Assembly: GCA_905221605.1 (NCBI GenBank)
Contig: CAJNDS010002208.1
Coordinates: forward strand, 124,001-188,000
Source: Symbiodinium natans
Lineage: Eukaryota; Sar; Dinophyceae; Suessiales; Symbiodiniaceae
DNA length: 64,000 bases
Direction of reading: 5' to 3'
Below the pieces are notes generated by a model. That model did no database searches, was not told where the DNA came from, and saw nothing but the letters and a program-made list of their open reading frames with translations. Made by a program: the position numbers and the translations under genes. Each line of letters opens with the position of its first letter. The first letter of the stretch is position 1. Shown here in pieces: positions 23,629 through 33,869 of this stretch.

Positions 23629-24398
23629 AGTGGCCTAGTGCGGTACTCGCCACATCCCTCACCTGGGCGCAATCAAAGCAATCAAAGCAGTCTCCACAAG
23701 CTCGGCGCCCAAGATTCCAAGATGGCTCAGGAGAACGCCGGCCAAGACTCGTCCACAGAGGCGTCCAGCAAAGCCGAGAGCAGCCGCAGCCTGGCAAGAG
23801 CTCTTCTGCTACATGCCCACCGATTGGCTCCAACAGCTTTCTAAGGGCCCCTTTTCACTCGGCAAACGATTGCATCACACCTATTCACACAATTCCACAA
23901 AGCTCGCAGGCCCTCCGGGGCCATCGCACGCGCTCCGCCGTGAAATGCTCCCGCAGTGGTGTCGGGTCCTGGGGGGTGCCTCGCTGCAGTCAGTGCTGCG
24001 GAGAGCTGCTTAAAGAATCTGAAGGTTGTTCGGTTGTTCTACTGTTCGTAGGTTTGCTCCACTGATCTGTTCGGGTCCAACGTGGTGCGTTGCATCGCCA
24101 TTCTGGCAGCAGCTTCTCTCAGAACTTCCCTGCTCCACACGCGGCCCTACACGCTGCTGTGTCCCCGCCTGCGATGCGCGCTGCCAACTCGGAAATGCAA
24201 TTACAGGCTGCCTTGACCCAGGCTGGGGAACTTGCACTTCTGTGAGATGCCCAAGCCACGAGCACAGATCTTACACACGGTCGCCTCTCTCACCGCATGG
24301 TTCGGTGCAGCTGCCGCCTCGACGTAGGCATCAATAACACCTGGAGGGCCATTGCACGCAGAGAAGGATCCCGCGCCCTTGCCTGACGAAGGTCTGCT

Positions 24399-26156
24399 AA
24401 GTAGCCCCCTATGATAGGCGTCGATAGACCCCTATAGGGAAGCCCTCTCATTGCTTAGTGGTACCCTATGCATAGGCTCTGCCCGTTTACGCATAGACCC
24501 CTATGCATAGGCCCCCTCCCTTTTATAGACCCTATCCCTACCTATACCACCCCCCTATGCGGCATAGACCCCTATCCTTTTCCATAGGCCCCTACCCCCT
24601 CCGGATAGACCCTACCACAAACCCATAGACCCTATGGTAACAAATGTATCACTTGTGCTCGAGCGAGGGCTTAGGGTTTTTGTACGGCTTTTGGGGGGTT
24701 TAGAGCATAGGGGTTTTTAGGGTTTAGGATCTTTTTGTTTAGGCCTCAGAGTTTTTTAGACTTTAGGGGGTTCTAGGATTTCGGGTTTAAGGGCTTTTTG
24801 GGATTTAGGGTTTCGGGTTTTGTTGGGTTTAGGGGGTTTTAGGGCTTAGGGTTTTTAGGGTTTAGGGTCTTTTGGGGTTAGGTTTTAGGGTTTTCGCCAC
24901 CCCCACCCCCCTCCCATTTGCAAACACCACTCGCATGATGGGTTCGAAAAAGAATGAAGCCGGGGGTTGGGGGGGGGCGCAGCCCCCCCATTTGCACACA
25001 CAATGCTCGCATGATGGGTTTGAAAAATCATGCCTATGTTTTGGGTTTTTCGGGTTTAGGGTTTTCGGGGTTTGAAGTTGAGGGGTTTTTAGGGTTTAGG
25101 GTTTTTTGGGGTTTAAGGGTCAGGGGTTCTTAGGCTGTAGGGCTGAAAGGGTTCCGGGGTTTTTATGCTTTAGGGTTTTAGGGTTTAGAGTTCAGGGGTT
25201 TTCAGGGCTTAGGGCTTAGGTTTTAAGGGTTTAGGGCTTAGGGGTGTTTAGGGTTTAGGGGTTTTTAGGGTTAGGGTTTAGGGTTCAGGGTTTGTTTTGG
25301 GGATTAGGGTTTCTATTTCGGTTTAGGGACTAGGGCCTATTTGCAAACACAACGCTCGCAAGATGGCTTCGAAACAGAATAAAGCGGGGGGGGGGGGGGG
25401 TTGGGGCCCCATTTGCACAGACAATGCCCGCATGATGGGTTTGAAAAAACAAGTGCCTATGTTTGGGGGTTTGTAGGGTTTAGGGTTCAGGGTTTTTGAC
25501 GGTTTGGATTCATTAGGGTTTAGGGCTTAGGGGTGTAGGGGTTAGGGTCTTCAGGGTTTCAAGTTGAGGGGTTTTTAGGGTTCAAGGTTTTGTGGGTTTC
25601 GGGCTCAGGGGTTCTTAGGGTGTAGGGCTTATAGGGTTTAGGGGTTTTAGGGTTTATTTTTTTTTTGGGTTTAGAGTTCAGGGGTTTTGAGGGTTTAGGG
25701 TTTAGGGTTTTTTAAGGGTTTAAGGCTTTGGGCTGTTTTAGGGTTTAGGTTTTTTTGGGGTTTAGGGCTGGATTTAGGGTTTAGGTTTTTTTAGGGATTA
25801 GGGTTTCTGTTTTGGGTTTAGGGATTAAGGTTTCTGTTTAGGGTTTTGGGTTTAGGTTGTAGGGTTTCGGGTTTAGTGTTTCGGGTGTAGGGTTTAGGGA
25901 TTCAGGGTTTAGGGTACAGTTGTGAGGCGACGGGACGGATAGGGCCCTATCGGAAAGGGATAGGGTCTATGCCGCGGATAGGGGTCTATGTCTGGGCTAT
26001 GCCTCCCGATCACCAGACCCCTCGCCCTTCCAGGTGCACAGGTACCTATCCCCACCAGACAGACCCCTAGGGATAGGGGGCCAGGCGTAGGGGCCTATCC
26101 TGATTACGATAGACCCCCTGTATAAGGACCTTTCCCAAACAGATAGGCGGCTACTT
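24399..26156. mobile_element. 1.76-kb inverted-repeat element with telomere-like core
   Basis: The left end starts AAGTAGCCCCCTATGATAGG (24399). The right end finishes CAGATAGGCGGCTACTT (26156), whose complement begins AAGTAGCCGCCTATCTG. Both arms (about 24399-24640 and 25925-26156) consist of diverged 'CTATAGACCCCTATGC' subunits in opposite orientation; GCGGCATAGACCCCTATCC on the left mirrors GGATAGGGTCTATGCCGC on the right. Between them lies about 1.3 kb of degenerate TTTAGGG repeats. No open frame codes for a transposase, so if mobile it is non-autonomous. Direct repeats at the insertion point are not clear (GCT before, TAC after). It could instead be a fold-back or subtelomeric segment. 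TIR mobility is inference; the inverted arms are directly visible. Confidence 0.7.
24660..25920. repeat. Degenerate TTTAGGG (telomere-type) repeat tract
   Basis: Dozens of GGGTTTAGGG/GGGTTTTTAGGG units, always G-rich on the plus strand, fill 24660-25920. They are interrupted four times by a GC-rich insert ending in 'ATTTGCA-AACAC-GCTCGCATGATGGGTT' (about 24912-24945, 24988-25021, 25338-25366, 25408-25441). TTTAGGG is the telomere repeat reported for dinoflagellates and plants. Here the tract is internal, diverged, and framed by inverted arms. Confidence 0.9.
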
Positions 26157-26159
26157 TAC

Positions 26160-26870
26160 GGATTCTTACTCCCTGACCGCACCGGTGCAGAGAAAAGGAG
26201 AGGCATGGCACTGTGGGCCCTGGCTGTCGAAGTGCGCCATCAGAAGCCTGTGGAAGCGCATTGAGTGTCTCAAGAGATCCGTAGAGATGGATCCTTGAAT
26301 GAACACATATCGAGAGCCAGATCCCCCCTCAATAAGCCCTGCGTGGGACTTTGTGGACCTCCCTTTCTGAGGCGGCTTAAGCGGCTTGGCGGCACTCAGA
26401 TGGGGTGCTTCAGAAATTTCAAATCTCCACTATCCGCCACCCCACAAGCCCCACCCCGCCCCTACGCCCCTTCCTTCTTCAAAAGAAATCTTTCAAAGGC
26501 CAACGCATGCCCAAACCCCCGCTGCTCCCCCCCCTCCCCCCGCCCTCCCCTCTACCCGCTCCCCCCCTCCTTCCCCTCGCCCACCCCTACACCTTCAAGC
26601 CCCAAACCGCTGCTCCCCTGCTCCCCCCACCCCTCACCCGACGCCTTCAAGCCGCCCCCCTGCCCTCCACCCCTGCGACCTCAAAAGAAATCTGTTAAGG
26701 GCTCATGCATGCCCAAAACCCCGCTGCCCCGCAAGCTATCCATGACTGGCACGAGGGCAGTCTGCAATGGCACTGGCGAGATTTGCAATTTACTTGCTCG
26801 CAAGCCGCGCGGATTTCACTCGGCCTGGATTTGGGAGAACTGCTCGGGGTCGGCGGCGTTGGCGGCAGCC
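26160..26870. other. No gene seen; C-rich low-complexity DNA
   Basis: The plus frames here (for example 26265-26921) are Pro/Ser/Cys-rich because of C-rich runs at 26440-26690. A 30-base stretch around CAAAAGAAATCT recurs at about 26481 and 26682, followed in both cases by ATGCCCAAA, so part of this zone is internally duplicated. Confidence 0.5.
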
Positions 26871-28006
26871 ATTAAATCGGGCAGAGGTCCCCAAAGGACC
26901 GAGCAAATGCGGACCTTTTAGCCCGGGTCGTCCCGGGAATAGCCTTGCTGGCCTCTGGCCTTCTGCGAAGCAGAATTAGGCCGGACGCCAGTGCCGCCGA
27001 CCCCCGCGTGCCGCCGGTGAACGGTTTTTTTTTCGTGGTTTTTTGCGTCGCCACGGAGGCCCCCAGAGGGCGCGCATCATGAGCATCAGCGGGTCCAGCC
27101 CGGGACCCCCAGGCGCGCATCAGGAGCATCAGCGGCTCCCGGGGCGGGACCCCGGCGGCGCATCAGGAGCATGATGCCCCCCAAAGGGCGGGCATAAGCG
27201 ACGTGTCTAAGCCCGGGGCTAGGAAAAAGGGAGTTTAGGGGCCTTATAAAGTGCTTAGAAACGTTAAGGGAGTCTAGGAGCCTCAAACGCTTAGAGATTT
27301 GAAGGGAGTTTAGGGGCCTGAAAATGCTTAGAAACTTAACGCTTAGAGATTTTAAGGGAGTTTAGGGGCCTCAACATGCTTAGAAACTGCTCGCCCCGGG
27401 CTTCTGCGTGCGCTGCCCGCCCATGGGCGCAGCCCCTTAAAATCGGGCAGCGCGAGGTCCCCAAGGACCGAGCATTGGCGGACCTTTTAACCCGGGTCGT
27501 CCCGGGAATAGCCTTGCTAGCCTGCGGCCTTCTGCGAAGCAGAATTGGGCCGGACGCCAGTGCCGCCGACCCCCGCGTGCCGCCGGTGAACGGTTTTTTT
27601 TTCGTGGTTTTTTGCGTCGCCACGGAGGCCCCCAGAGGGCGCGCATCATGAGCATCAGCGGGTCCAGCCCGGGACCCCCAGGCGCGCATCAGGAGCATCA
27701 GCGGCTCCCGGGGCGGGACCCCGGGGGCGCATCAGGAGCATGATGCCCCCCAAAGGGCGGGCATAAGCGACGTGTCTAAGCCCGGGGCTAGGAAAAAGGG
27801 AGTTTAGGGGCCTTATAAAGTGCTTAGAAACGTTAAGGGAGTCTAGGAGCCTCAAACGCTTAGAGATTTGAAGGGAGTTTAGGGGCCTGAAAATGCTTAG
27901 AAACTTAACGCTTAGAGATTTTAAGGGAGTTTAGGGGCCTCAAAATGCTTAGAAACTGCTCGCCCCGCGCTTCTGCCTGCGCTGCCCGCCCATGGGCGCA
28001 GCCCCT
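26870..28006. repeat. Tandem duplication of a 569-bp GC-rich unit
   Basis: Copy 1 (about 26870-27437) and copy 2 (about 27438-28006) are nearly identical: the segment CATGAGCATCAGCGGGTCCA starts at 27078 and again at 27647, exactly 569 bases apart. Each copy holds nested short repeats of GGGAGTTTAGGGGCCT with AAATGCTTAGAAAC, and several GCGCATCAGGAGCATCAGC motifs. The minus-strand frames over both copies encode the same string, so they reflect duplication rather than two genes. Confidence 0.93.
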
Positions 28007-28899
28007 TAAATCCGGCCTGGCCGTCGTGGTCCAGTGCGGAGCACGGCGAGCCTAAAGGCTTACCTTTATACGGCGAGCGCCCGTGGCCCCCGTTTTGGCA
28101 CGGTTCCTTGCATGAGGCTCCGGGGGGAGCCCCGGGAGGGCTCCGAGCGGGGTCCCAAACGCGAATGCGTGGAAGTGCCGAAAACATCGTAAATACCATG
28201 CTTTTCTGCGTTTTTGGAGGGCCGCCAAACGCCCTGGAGGGCTCATGATGCGTGACCCGGCGCGCATCATCGACTCTGCTCTTTGACGTTGGGCGAACAT
28301 GCGAAAAACGACCTTATACCTCAAGTTTTGGGGGGGTACCCCCCCCCCCCCCCTAACAGGGGCGAGCATCATGAGCATCAACGACCCGCCCCCGGGGCCA
28401 CAGGAGGGCCCGGGCACCTCAACAAAGCCAGAAAACACCGTAACTACCGTGTTTTTCGCGTGTTTCGACACACACCTCCTTTCGGGGCACTGCCTACGCA
28501 CCCACGGGTGCGCATCATGAGCGCTTCATTTCTCCAGGGCCCTCGGGTCCCGGCTCCGGAGCCTCGCTGATGCTCATGAGGGCCTCGCTGATGCTCATGA
28601 TGCTCGCTTGGGGGGGGCGTCCGAGGGGCCGAAAACGTGGTAAATACATGTAAATACGTGCTTTTTGCGTGTTGCGCGAAAAACTGTTCAAAAACTCCTC
28701 GTTATGGCTGCCGTGTATGCACGCAGCGCCAAACCTCGGAGAAAGCGTTTTTCTCGAGAAAACCTTGGTTTCGTCGTGTTTTGGGCGTGTGTTTCGCGAC
28801 TTTCGGCCCCCACCCCCAAGCCGCTGATGCCAGCGTACGCGTACGCGCGCGCACACGCGCGCACGCAGAGGAGTAGATAGGGTTTCGGCTGTCGCTTCC
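28007..28899. other. GC-rich spacer with repeated GCATCATGAGCATCA motifs, no gene called
   Basis: Continues the composition of the duplicated block. Motifs at 28362-28382 (GCATCATGAGCATCAACG), 28508-28521 (GCGCATCATGAGCG) and the reverse complement at 28568-28605 (GCTGATGCTCATGA repeated). Parts of three loosely similar segments contain 'AAAACACCGTAA-TACCGTGTTTTTCGCGTG' variants (about 28180, 28432, 28633). No domain recognised. Confidence 0.5.
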
Positions 28900-29410
28900 T
28901 GTTCTTTCTTCTCTTCTGCTTCCTGTTCATTCTTTTTTCTTATTCTTTCTTCTTGTTCTTCCATTTTTTTCATTTTGTTTCTTTTTCTTCTTTTTCCCTT
29001 TCTTCTTGTTTTCTTCTTTCTTTTCTTTTCTTTATTTTGTTATTCTTCTGCTTCTTCTTCTTTCTTTTCCTATTCTTTCTTTTCTTCTTCTTTTCATTAT
29101 TCTTTATATTTTTCTTCTTCTGCCGTTTATTCTTCTTCGTGTTTTTTCTCTTCTTCTTTTTCTTCCTTTACCCATTCTTCTTGTTATTCTTCTTTCTTTT
29201 CTTTTCTTCTTCTTCTTCTTTCATTTTCTTTCTTTTCTTCTTCTTCTGTATTTTATTATTTCTCTTCTTCTTCTGTATTTTATTATTTCTCTTCTTCTTC
29301 TTCTTTTTATTCTTCTTTCTTTTCTTGTTCTTCTTTTTCTTCTTATTTTATTCTTCTTCTTTCTCTTCTTCTTCTTCTTCTTCTTTTTGTGTTTTTCCCT
29401 TTCTTCTTGA
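28900..29410. repeat. Polypyrimidine (TTC/TTCTTT)n tract
   Basis: About 500 bases almost wholly T and C on the plus strand (A/G rare), made of TTC, TTCTTT and TTTTC units. The Phe/Ser/Leu-only frames of the plus strand are shadows. Long mirror-symmetric purine/pyrimidine tracts can form triplex DNA. Confidence 0.93.
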
Positions 29411-30420
29411 TTACGTCCCGACTCCCTGTGCCCCCTAAACCCCTAACCCAAACCCGAGTTTCAGCTTTCAGACGGCCAGGCCGGCCCGTGCCGCAAGGCC
29501 TGTAGATATGATTCAAAGATTTCGACGGTCCACTGGCCCACAGCGACATGCACAACGACATGCCGAGGCCGAATGCCATGTCTAAACCCCGTACAGTACT
29601 GCAGCACTGAGGATTACTTCTCCTCCAGTGCCAGATGATTTACAACATGTTACAACTCCCAAAGTTGCACTCGCGCGAGTTCTCTGATGTGCCAGCTTGC
29701 TCGAATTTGATCTCCCAAAGTCCGCGCCTGGCACCGCCTTGGGGCCCGCATACCCGTTTCCAGGTGTCCTCGAAGCTCCGAAGGGCAAAGCGAGCCGATC
29801 GATGGACAATCAGAATGAATCAGTTACAAAGGCTGTATGTAGCCTTGGGTGAAAGATCCGGGGTGTTGGGGGTGTTGGGCTCGGGTCCTGCGAGTAGATA
29901 CGGACGCCTTCGGCCACATAGTGGCGGTTGAGGCCTCGAATCAGCCAAGCCGACACTTGTATTGGACTTGCATGCGTTGTCTGCTCTCTCTCACTCTCTC
30001 ACTCTCTCACTCTCTCACTCTCTCACACTCTCTTTTTCACCCCTGCCTCTCAGCCGCGCGCCAAAATTCATAGTCCATGCGATGCTCAACAAAACGCAGG
30101 ACAGTTGCCATCTGCGACATGCATTCCACTCACCCCCGATTTCCTTTCTTTCTTTAAGGGCATGAGGGATTTCCTCACTTCCGTCCTTCCTTCCTTCCCG
30201 CCGAAGTGGCTGGGCTCCCGTGAAAGGGCGCGTGAGGGTAATTTGGTTTGCCCCACACCCACCTGCGGAACTCCTCTGTATTGGGGATCTCAAACCGCGA
30301 TCGACTCTGTTCTTCACTGTTCTCAGGGCAGTGCACATTGGTCCCAAGAGCTGCGGGTAGAAATCCTCCTTGCGATCCCCTGCCTTAGCAATTTGGCCCT
30401 GCAGCCGTCATCTCCCGTCC
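29411..30420. other. Weak minus-strand exon candidates and a CTCTCA microsatellite
   Basis: A (CTCTCA)n tract lies at 29986-30035. Possible minus-strand exons: about 29795-29650 (RFALRSFEDTWKRVCG, LWEIKFEQAGTSEN) and about 29930-29880 (NRHYVAEGVRIYSQ, flanked by GAG and a GA donor). No family recognised. Confidence 0.3.
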
Positions 30421-31880
30421 TCCTTGCCACATGATCTTCCCGAATGCTCCCTGCCTTCTCGTTGAATGCCCGGGCGGCAACAGAGGCCGCATAGCGCACC
30501 TCCAGCGCAGGATTTAGTCATGTCTTGTATGATGTCTACATCTCTACCTTCACCCACTTTCCTCCACTTTCTGCACCTGGCTCCAGTTGTCCTTGATGCC
30601 CTTGGCCACGACTTGAACCTCCAGAGCGAAGTGAAGTGAAGAGGGAACAAGCATGGAGCGAAAAGGAGTTCGAACGAAAGAGGTCAACGGAGTCAAGTCT
30701 TTCAAATTTCAAATGCAAAGTCTCCGGGCCGTCTTGGGTGCCACGGATGTCATGAACGCCTCATGGGAACAGACCTGACTTGGGAGTCACAGACCGTCGA
30801 ATGTGGAACAATGTGGAACAACTTGGCAACCTCGAAGACATTCTGGAGGGCAAAGTAGGTGTACTCCCGCACAAAACGGTTTGTGTGCCTTGTCGCTTTA
30901 GCCCCGTCCAGACTGCAATGGAGCGATGCATGGCGAAACAGCAGAGCTGGTCACAAACGAGGACTCCAGAGTACAGTGCAGAATGCTGCCAGGGCGCTTC
31001 GAGCATTCCTGCATCAGGTCCAACATGGTGTCATCCTTACAATGGATACAGTCGGATACAGGGGACAGGGCCGTGGACCCTTGCAGCGCTCCACAATACT
31101 TCAAGGGATAAAGATTGGATAAAGGGGGATAAAGATTGGGCCACCTTGCGACTTGGGAACCCCCAAAGGGGCCTCTTTTTTTGCGCCGAGGCTTTGGCGA
31201 TGCGTGGTGTGAAGGCTGCACCGCAGCCCTGCATCATGGCCTGTGATCTCGGTGATGCCAAGGTCCGACTTGCAAGCTCTTCCAAGTGTCCCAAGAAGTA
31301 TTCCGCATGCATTCACAGGCAAGTTGAGCCTGCAGAGCTTCCATAGACGTCTCAAGGGACCGCCAGCCTGAACCATTACGGCGGGTGCCTACCGGGCCTA
31401 CCGGCCTTGCACTATCCACATCACTGGACATGAGTTTGATCAACACTGTGCCACTATGCTGCTGTGGGGAGCATACTCAAAAAACTCCACAAGCCAAACT
31501 GCTCAAATGCTGAAGCCTTCAGTATCATGCAGGAACGTAGGGGGCGCGTCAGTTGCGTCCGGGTAACCTGCCAAAGTTCAGCGTTGATTCTCGTGATCAA
31601 GCGAACTCCATTGCCTGAAAGCGCGCCTGCCATTTCGGGTGGCGATGCCTGTGGGACAGAATAAGAAGGCACTGAGCGGAGCACAGATGAGCAGAGCTTT
31701 CTAAAACCGAAAATGTATCTGTGGCGTGTTCTCAGTGCCGAGTCAGTAAAGAGTGGATGCGATTTTTGTGCATGCCACTTTTGCACCGCCCGCCTCCTCG
31801 GGTCTTTTGAACTTGTCTCGAATGTCATCCAAGACAATCTTGCCCATCTTGTCGTAGACGCACAGCCTTGCGTGAAGGAA
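30420..31880 (-). CDS. Uncharacterised multi-exon gene candidate
   Basis: A string of protein-like minus-strand segments with splice-like borders: about 31870-31770 (LCVYDKMGKIVLDDIRDKFK, preceded by CGCAAG), 31646-31566 (SPPEMAGALSGNGVRLITRI, bordered by CACAG and CAG/GTTACC), 31043-30970 (DDTMLDLMQECSKRPGSIL), 30895-30808 (RFVREYTYFALQNVFEVAKL), 30762-30718 (AFMTSVAPKTARRLCI), 30632-30575 (ALEVQVVAKGIKDNWSQ, followed by GTGCAG) and 30485-30415 (ARAFNEKAGSIREDHVARR). The order suggests one gene, but phases were not checked for all joins and no domain is recognised. Confidence 0.42.
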
Positions 31881-32089
31881 ACGCTTCCACTCTATCACCC
31901 TTTGTTCTCAATCTTGCTCTGGCACCCATCTCGGACGCAGCACTCGCGCAGCACGGCTGCAGTGGCCTCCCGCCAGAGTGAAAGATGTCACAAGACCGCG
32001 CAGCTTGCACAGGCTGTGCAAAGAGACTACACACTCGCCTTCCGCACCCGGTACTCCTTGTCTGTCAAGAGGCCTGGCACCTGAAGCCG

Positions 32090-32720
32090 GGTCACATTCA
32101 AAACACAAGCAGGGGAAAACCTCGCACGCTTCCAGTCCACCTTGCTCCGCCTCGATGTCGCAATTTCTCACAGGACTCATGCTTTGATATATCCTGTCAA
32201 AGCCCCAAACCATCCTGAGCCCATCTGGTTGCCTTCGTCAGGACGGCCTCCCGAAAAGAGGACCTCAATGGTGACTGAGGTGGCTGTGAGGGAAAAAGTT
32301 GAGTGGCCATCAATTCTCGTGAGCTTGAGAAACAAGAGAAGTCTTGCGCAGCTCGCTGCTGTAGTTGAGAGTGTAGTAACTCTATTTGTGATAGCAGTAG
32401 CAAGTAGCACTGCTGTGAGATCTGCCTTTGCTGGTGTTAACGCCATCTGCCCTAGCAGCGGTGTGGGGTCCTCACGTACTTTACGTACTTGTTGATCTTG
32501 TCGCTGATCAGCTTCCACAAGACACTACAGGCGCGGTTGCTGCGGTTTTTGGCACGAATCCCTTTTTGGCCTTCTGATGCAAACAGAGTTGATGCACCCT
32601 GGAGAACTCTGATGCTGAAAGGGTAGCCTGGGTCACCGAAGGGCGACTCGAAAGTTTGAGCCGGAGTGCCCATCCCAAGCTTTGATCGCCTCGGCGGCGG
32701 CCTGTAGACCACCCTGCTTG
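32090..32720 (-). CDS. Uncharacterised exon candidates (possibly 5' part of the 30.4-31.9 kb gene)
   Basis: Minus-strand segments at about 32540-32465 (ACSVLWKLISDKINKYVKYV), 32460-32190 (ADLTAVLLATAITNRVTT and VTIEVLFSGGRPDEGNQ) and 32195-32090 (RNCDIEAEQGGLEACEV, then Cys-rich) look more like protein than like their overlapping frames. For the first segment a second frame is nearly as good. No family recognised. Confidence 0.28.
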
Positions 32721-33869
32721 GCCTGGAGAAAAGTCGGGGATAACCTCTAGTAGAACGAGTACCAAGGCGACCAACCGGATCGTCGACTTAGTCGACTCTC
32801 TCTTGTCTGAGAGGCTCTCCTCTACTTCTTCCCTCACTCTACGAACAAAACTCCCCCAAAAAGGGGTTCAAACCCGTGGAGCGCCCGGGGCGATGCTGAG
32901 CTTCCGCTCTTTTCAGAATTGTTTTTTCTTAACACGCGTTGCTTTTCTTGAGCTTGTCGACACTCTGTTTAGACTCTGTGCATCCACTGTGAGCTCTCTC
33001 TCTACCTCTTTTTTTCATATGGAACTTTTTTTCAAAAGGCTACCTGGCTACCCACTCTTTTGGATTACTACCCCCTAACCCAATTTGTTAGGCGACTTTG
33101 TGAGAAAGCAGCCGCTCGGATTCGGCCACATGTTCCATCAGACTCTCACACGTCGCAAGCCAGGGAACCAGGGAAGTCTGTTGAAACGCTATCCTTATCC
33201 AGAATTGTGAGCTCACGTCAAGGGACTGGCCAACGAACATGTGAGGCGGACAGTTGCTTACTTGGCCATAAATGCCCCAAAAGACTGGTAAAGACTTTGA
33301 CTGCCGTAGTCATTCCGCGCCTCCCACGCATCCGAGTCTAAAGCCTCCAGTGCCAGAGTTTCCACCTGAGGCCGAAGGCTCACCTAGAACAACACGGACA
33401 CACACACACAAAGACAGACACAGACAATACCCACGATACACCACAACGAAAAACAAGAATACACAACACACCCACACTGCAACAAGTTCTCGAAGCAGCC
33501 CGAAGCAGACTAAAAAAACATGTTGCGCCGAACCTCCTTGGAGGCATAGCGGCCTGCTCTCATGGCCTGAGCTAGCAGACTAGCAGCTAGGACCCAAGGG
33601 CGGCCTCCAAGGGGGGCACATCGCAGAACCAAAATCCCTGACATGTACAAGGACTCGTGATCCGGAGGACTTTGCAACCGTCTGCTGCCCCATTCCAAGT
33701 CCTAGGAAGCCCATGGCCCTTTATCTCTGCAGAACATGAGCACATGAAGTACGACTTTGCCAGATGGTGCGTGTTTGGATTGCGAGCAAGAGCGGTGCTT
33801 GGTAACCTGCCTTTGATTGGAATCTGCTTTGCCAGAACCGGAGTCAGTGAAATCTACTTTTGTGCGCTA
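32721..33869. other. No supported gene
   Basis: A possible short minus-strand exon lies near 33160-33105 (SLMEHVAESERLLSHK). ACACACAC-rich DNA is present at 33398-33430. Otherwise nothing is recognised. Confidence 0.35.

Noticed and set aside
24660-25920. A true chromosome end (telomere)
   Set aside because: The repeats are degenerate, internal and framed by inverted arms with ordinary DNA on both sides.
28953-29505. Long Phe/Ser/Leu plus frames that look like membrane proteins
   Set aside because: Pure consequence of the polypyrimidine tract.
32855-32890. GGTTCAAACCC resembling a tRNA T-arm / B box
   Set aside because: No acceptor stem, D-arm or anticodon arm can be folded around it.
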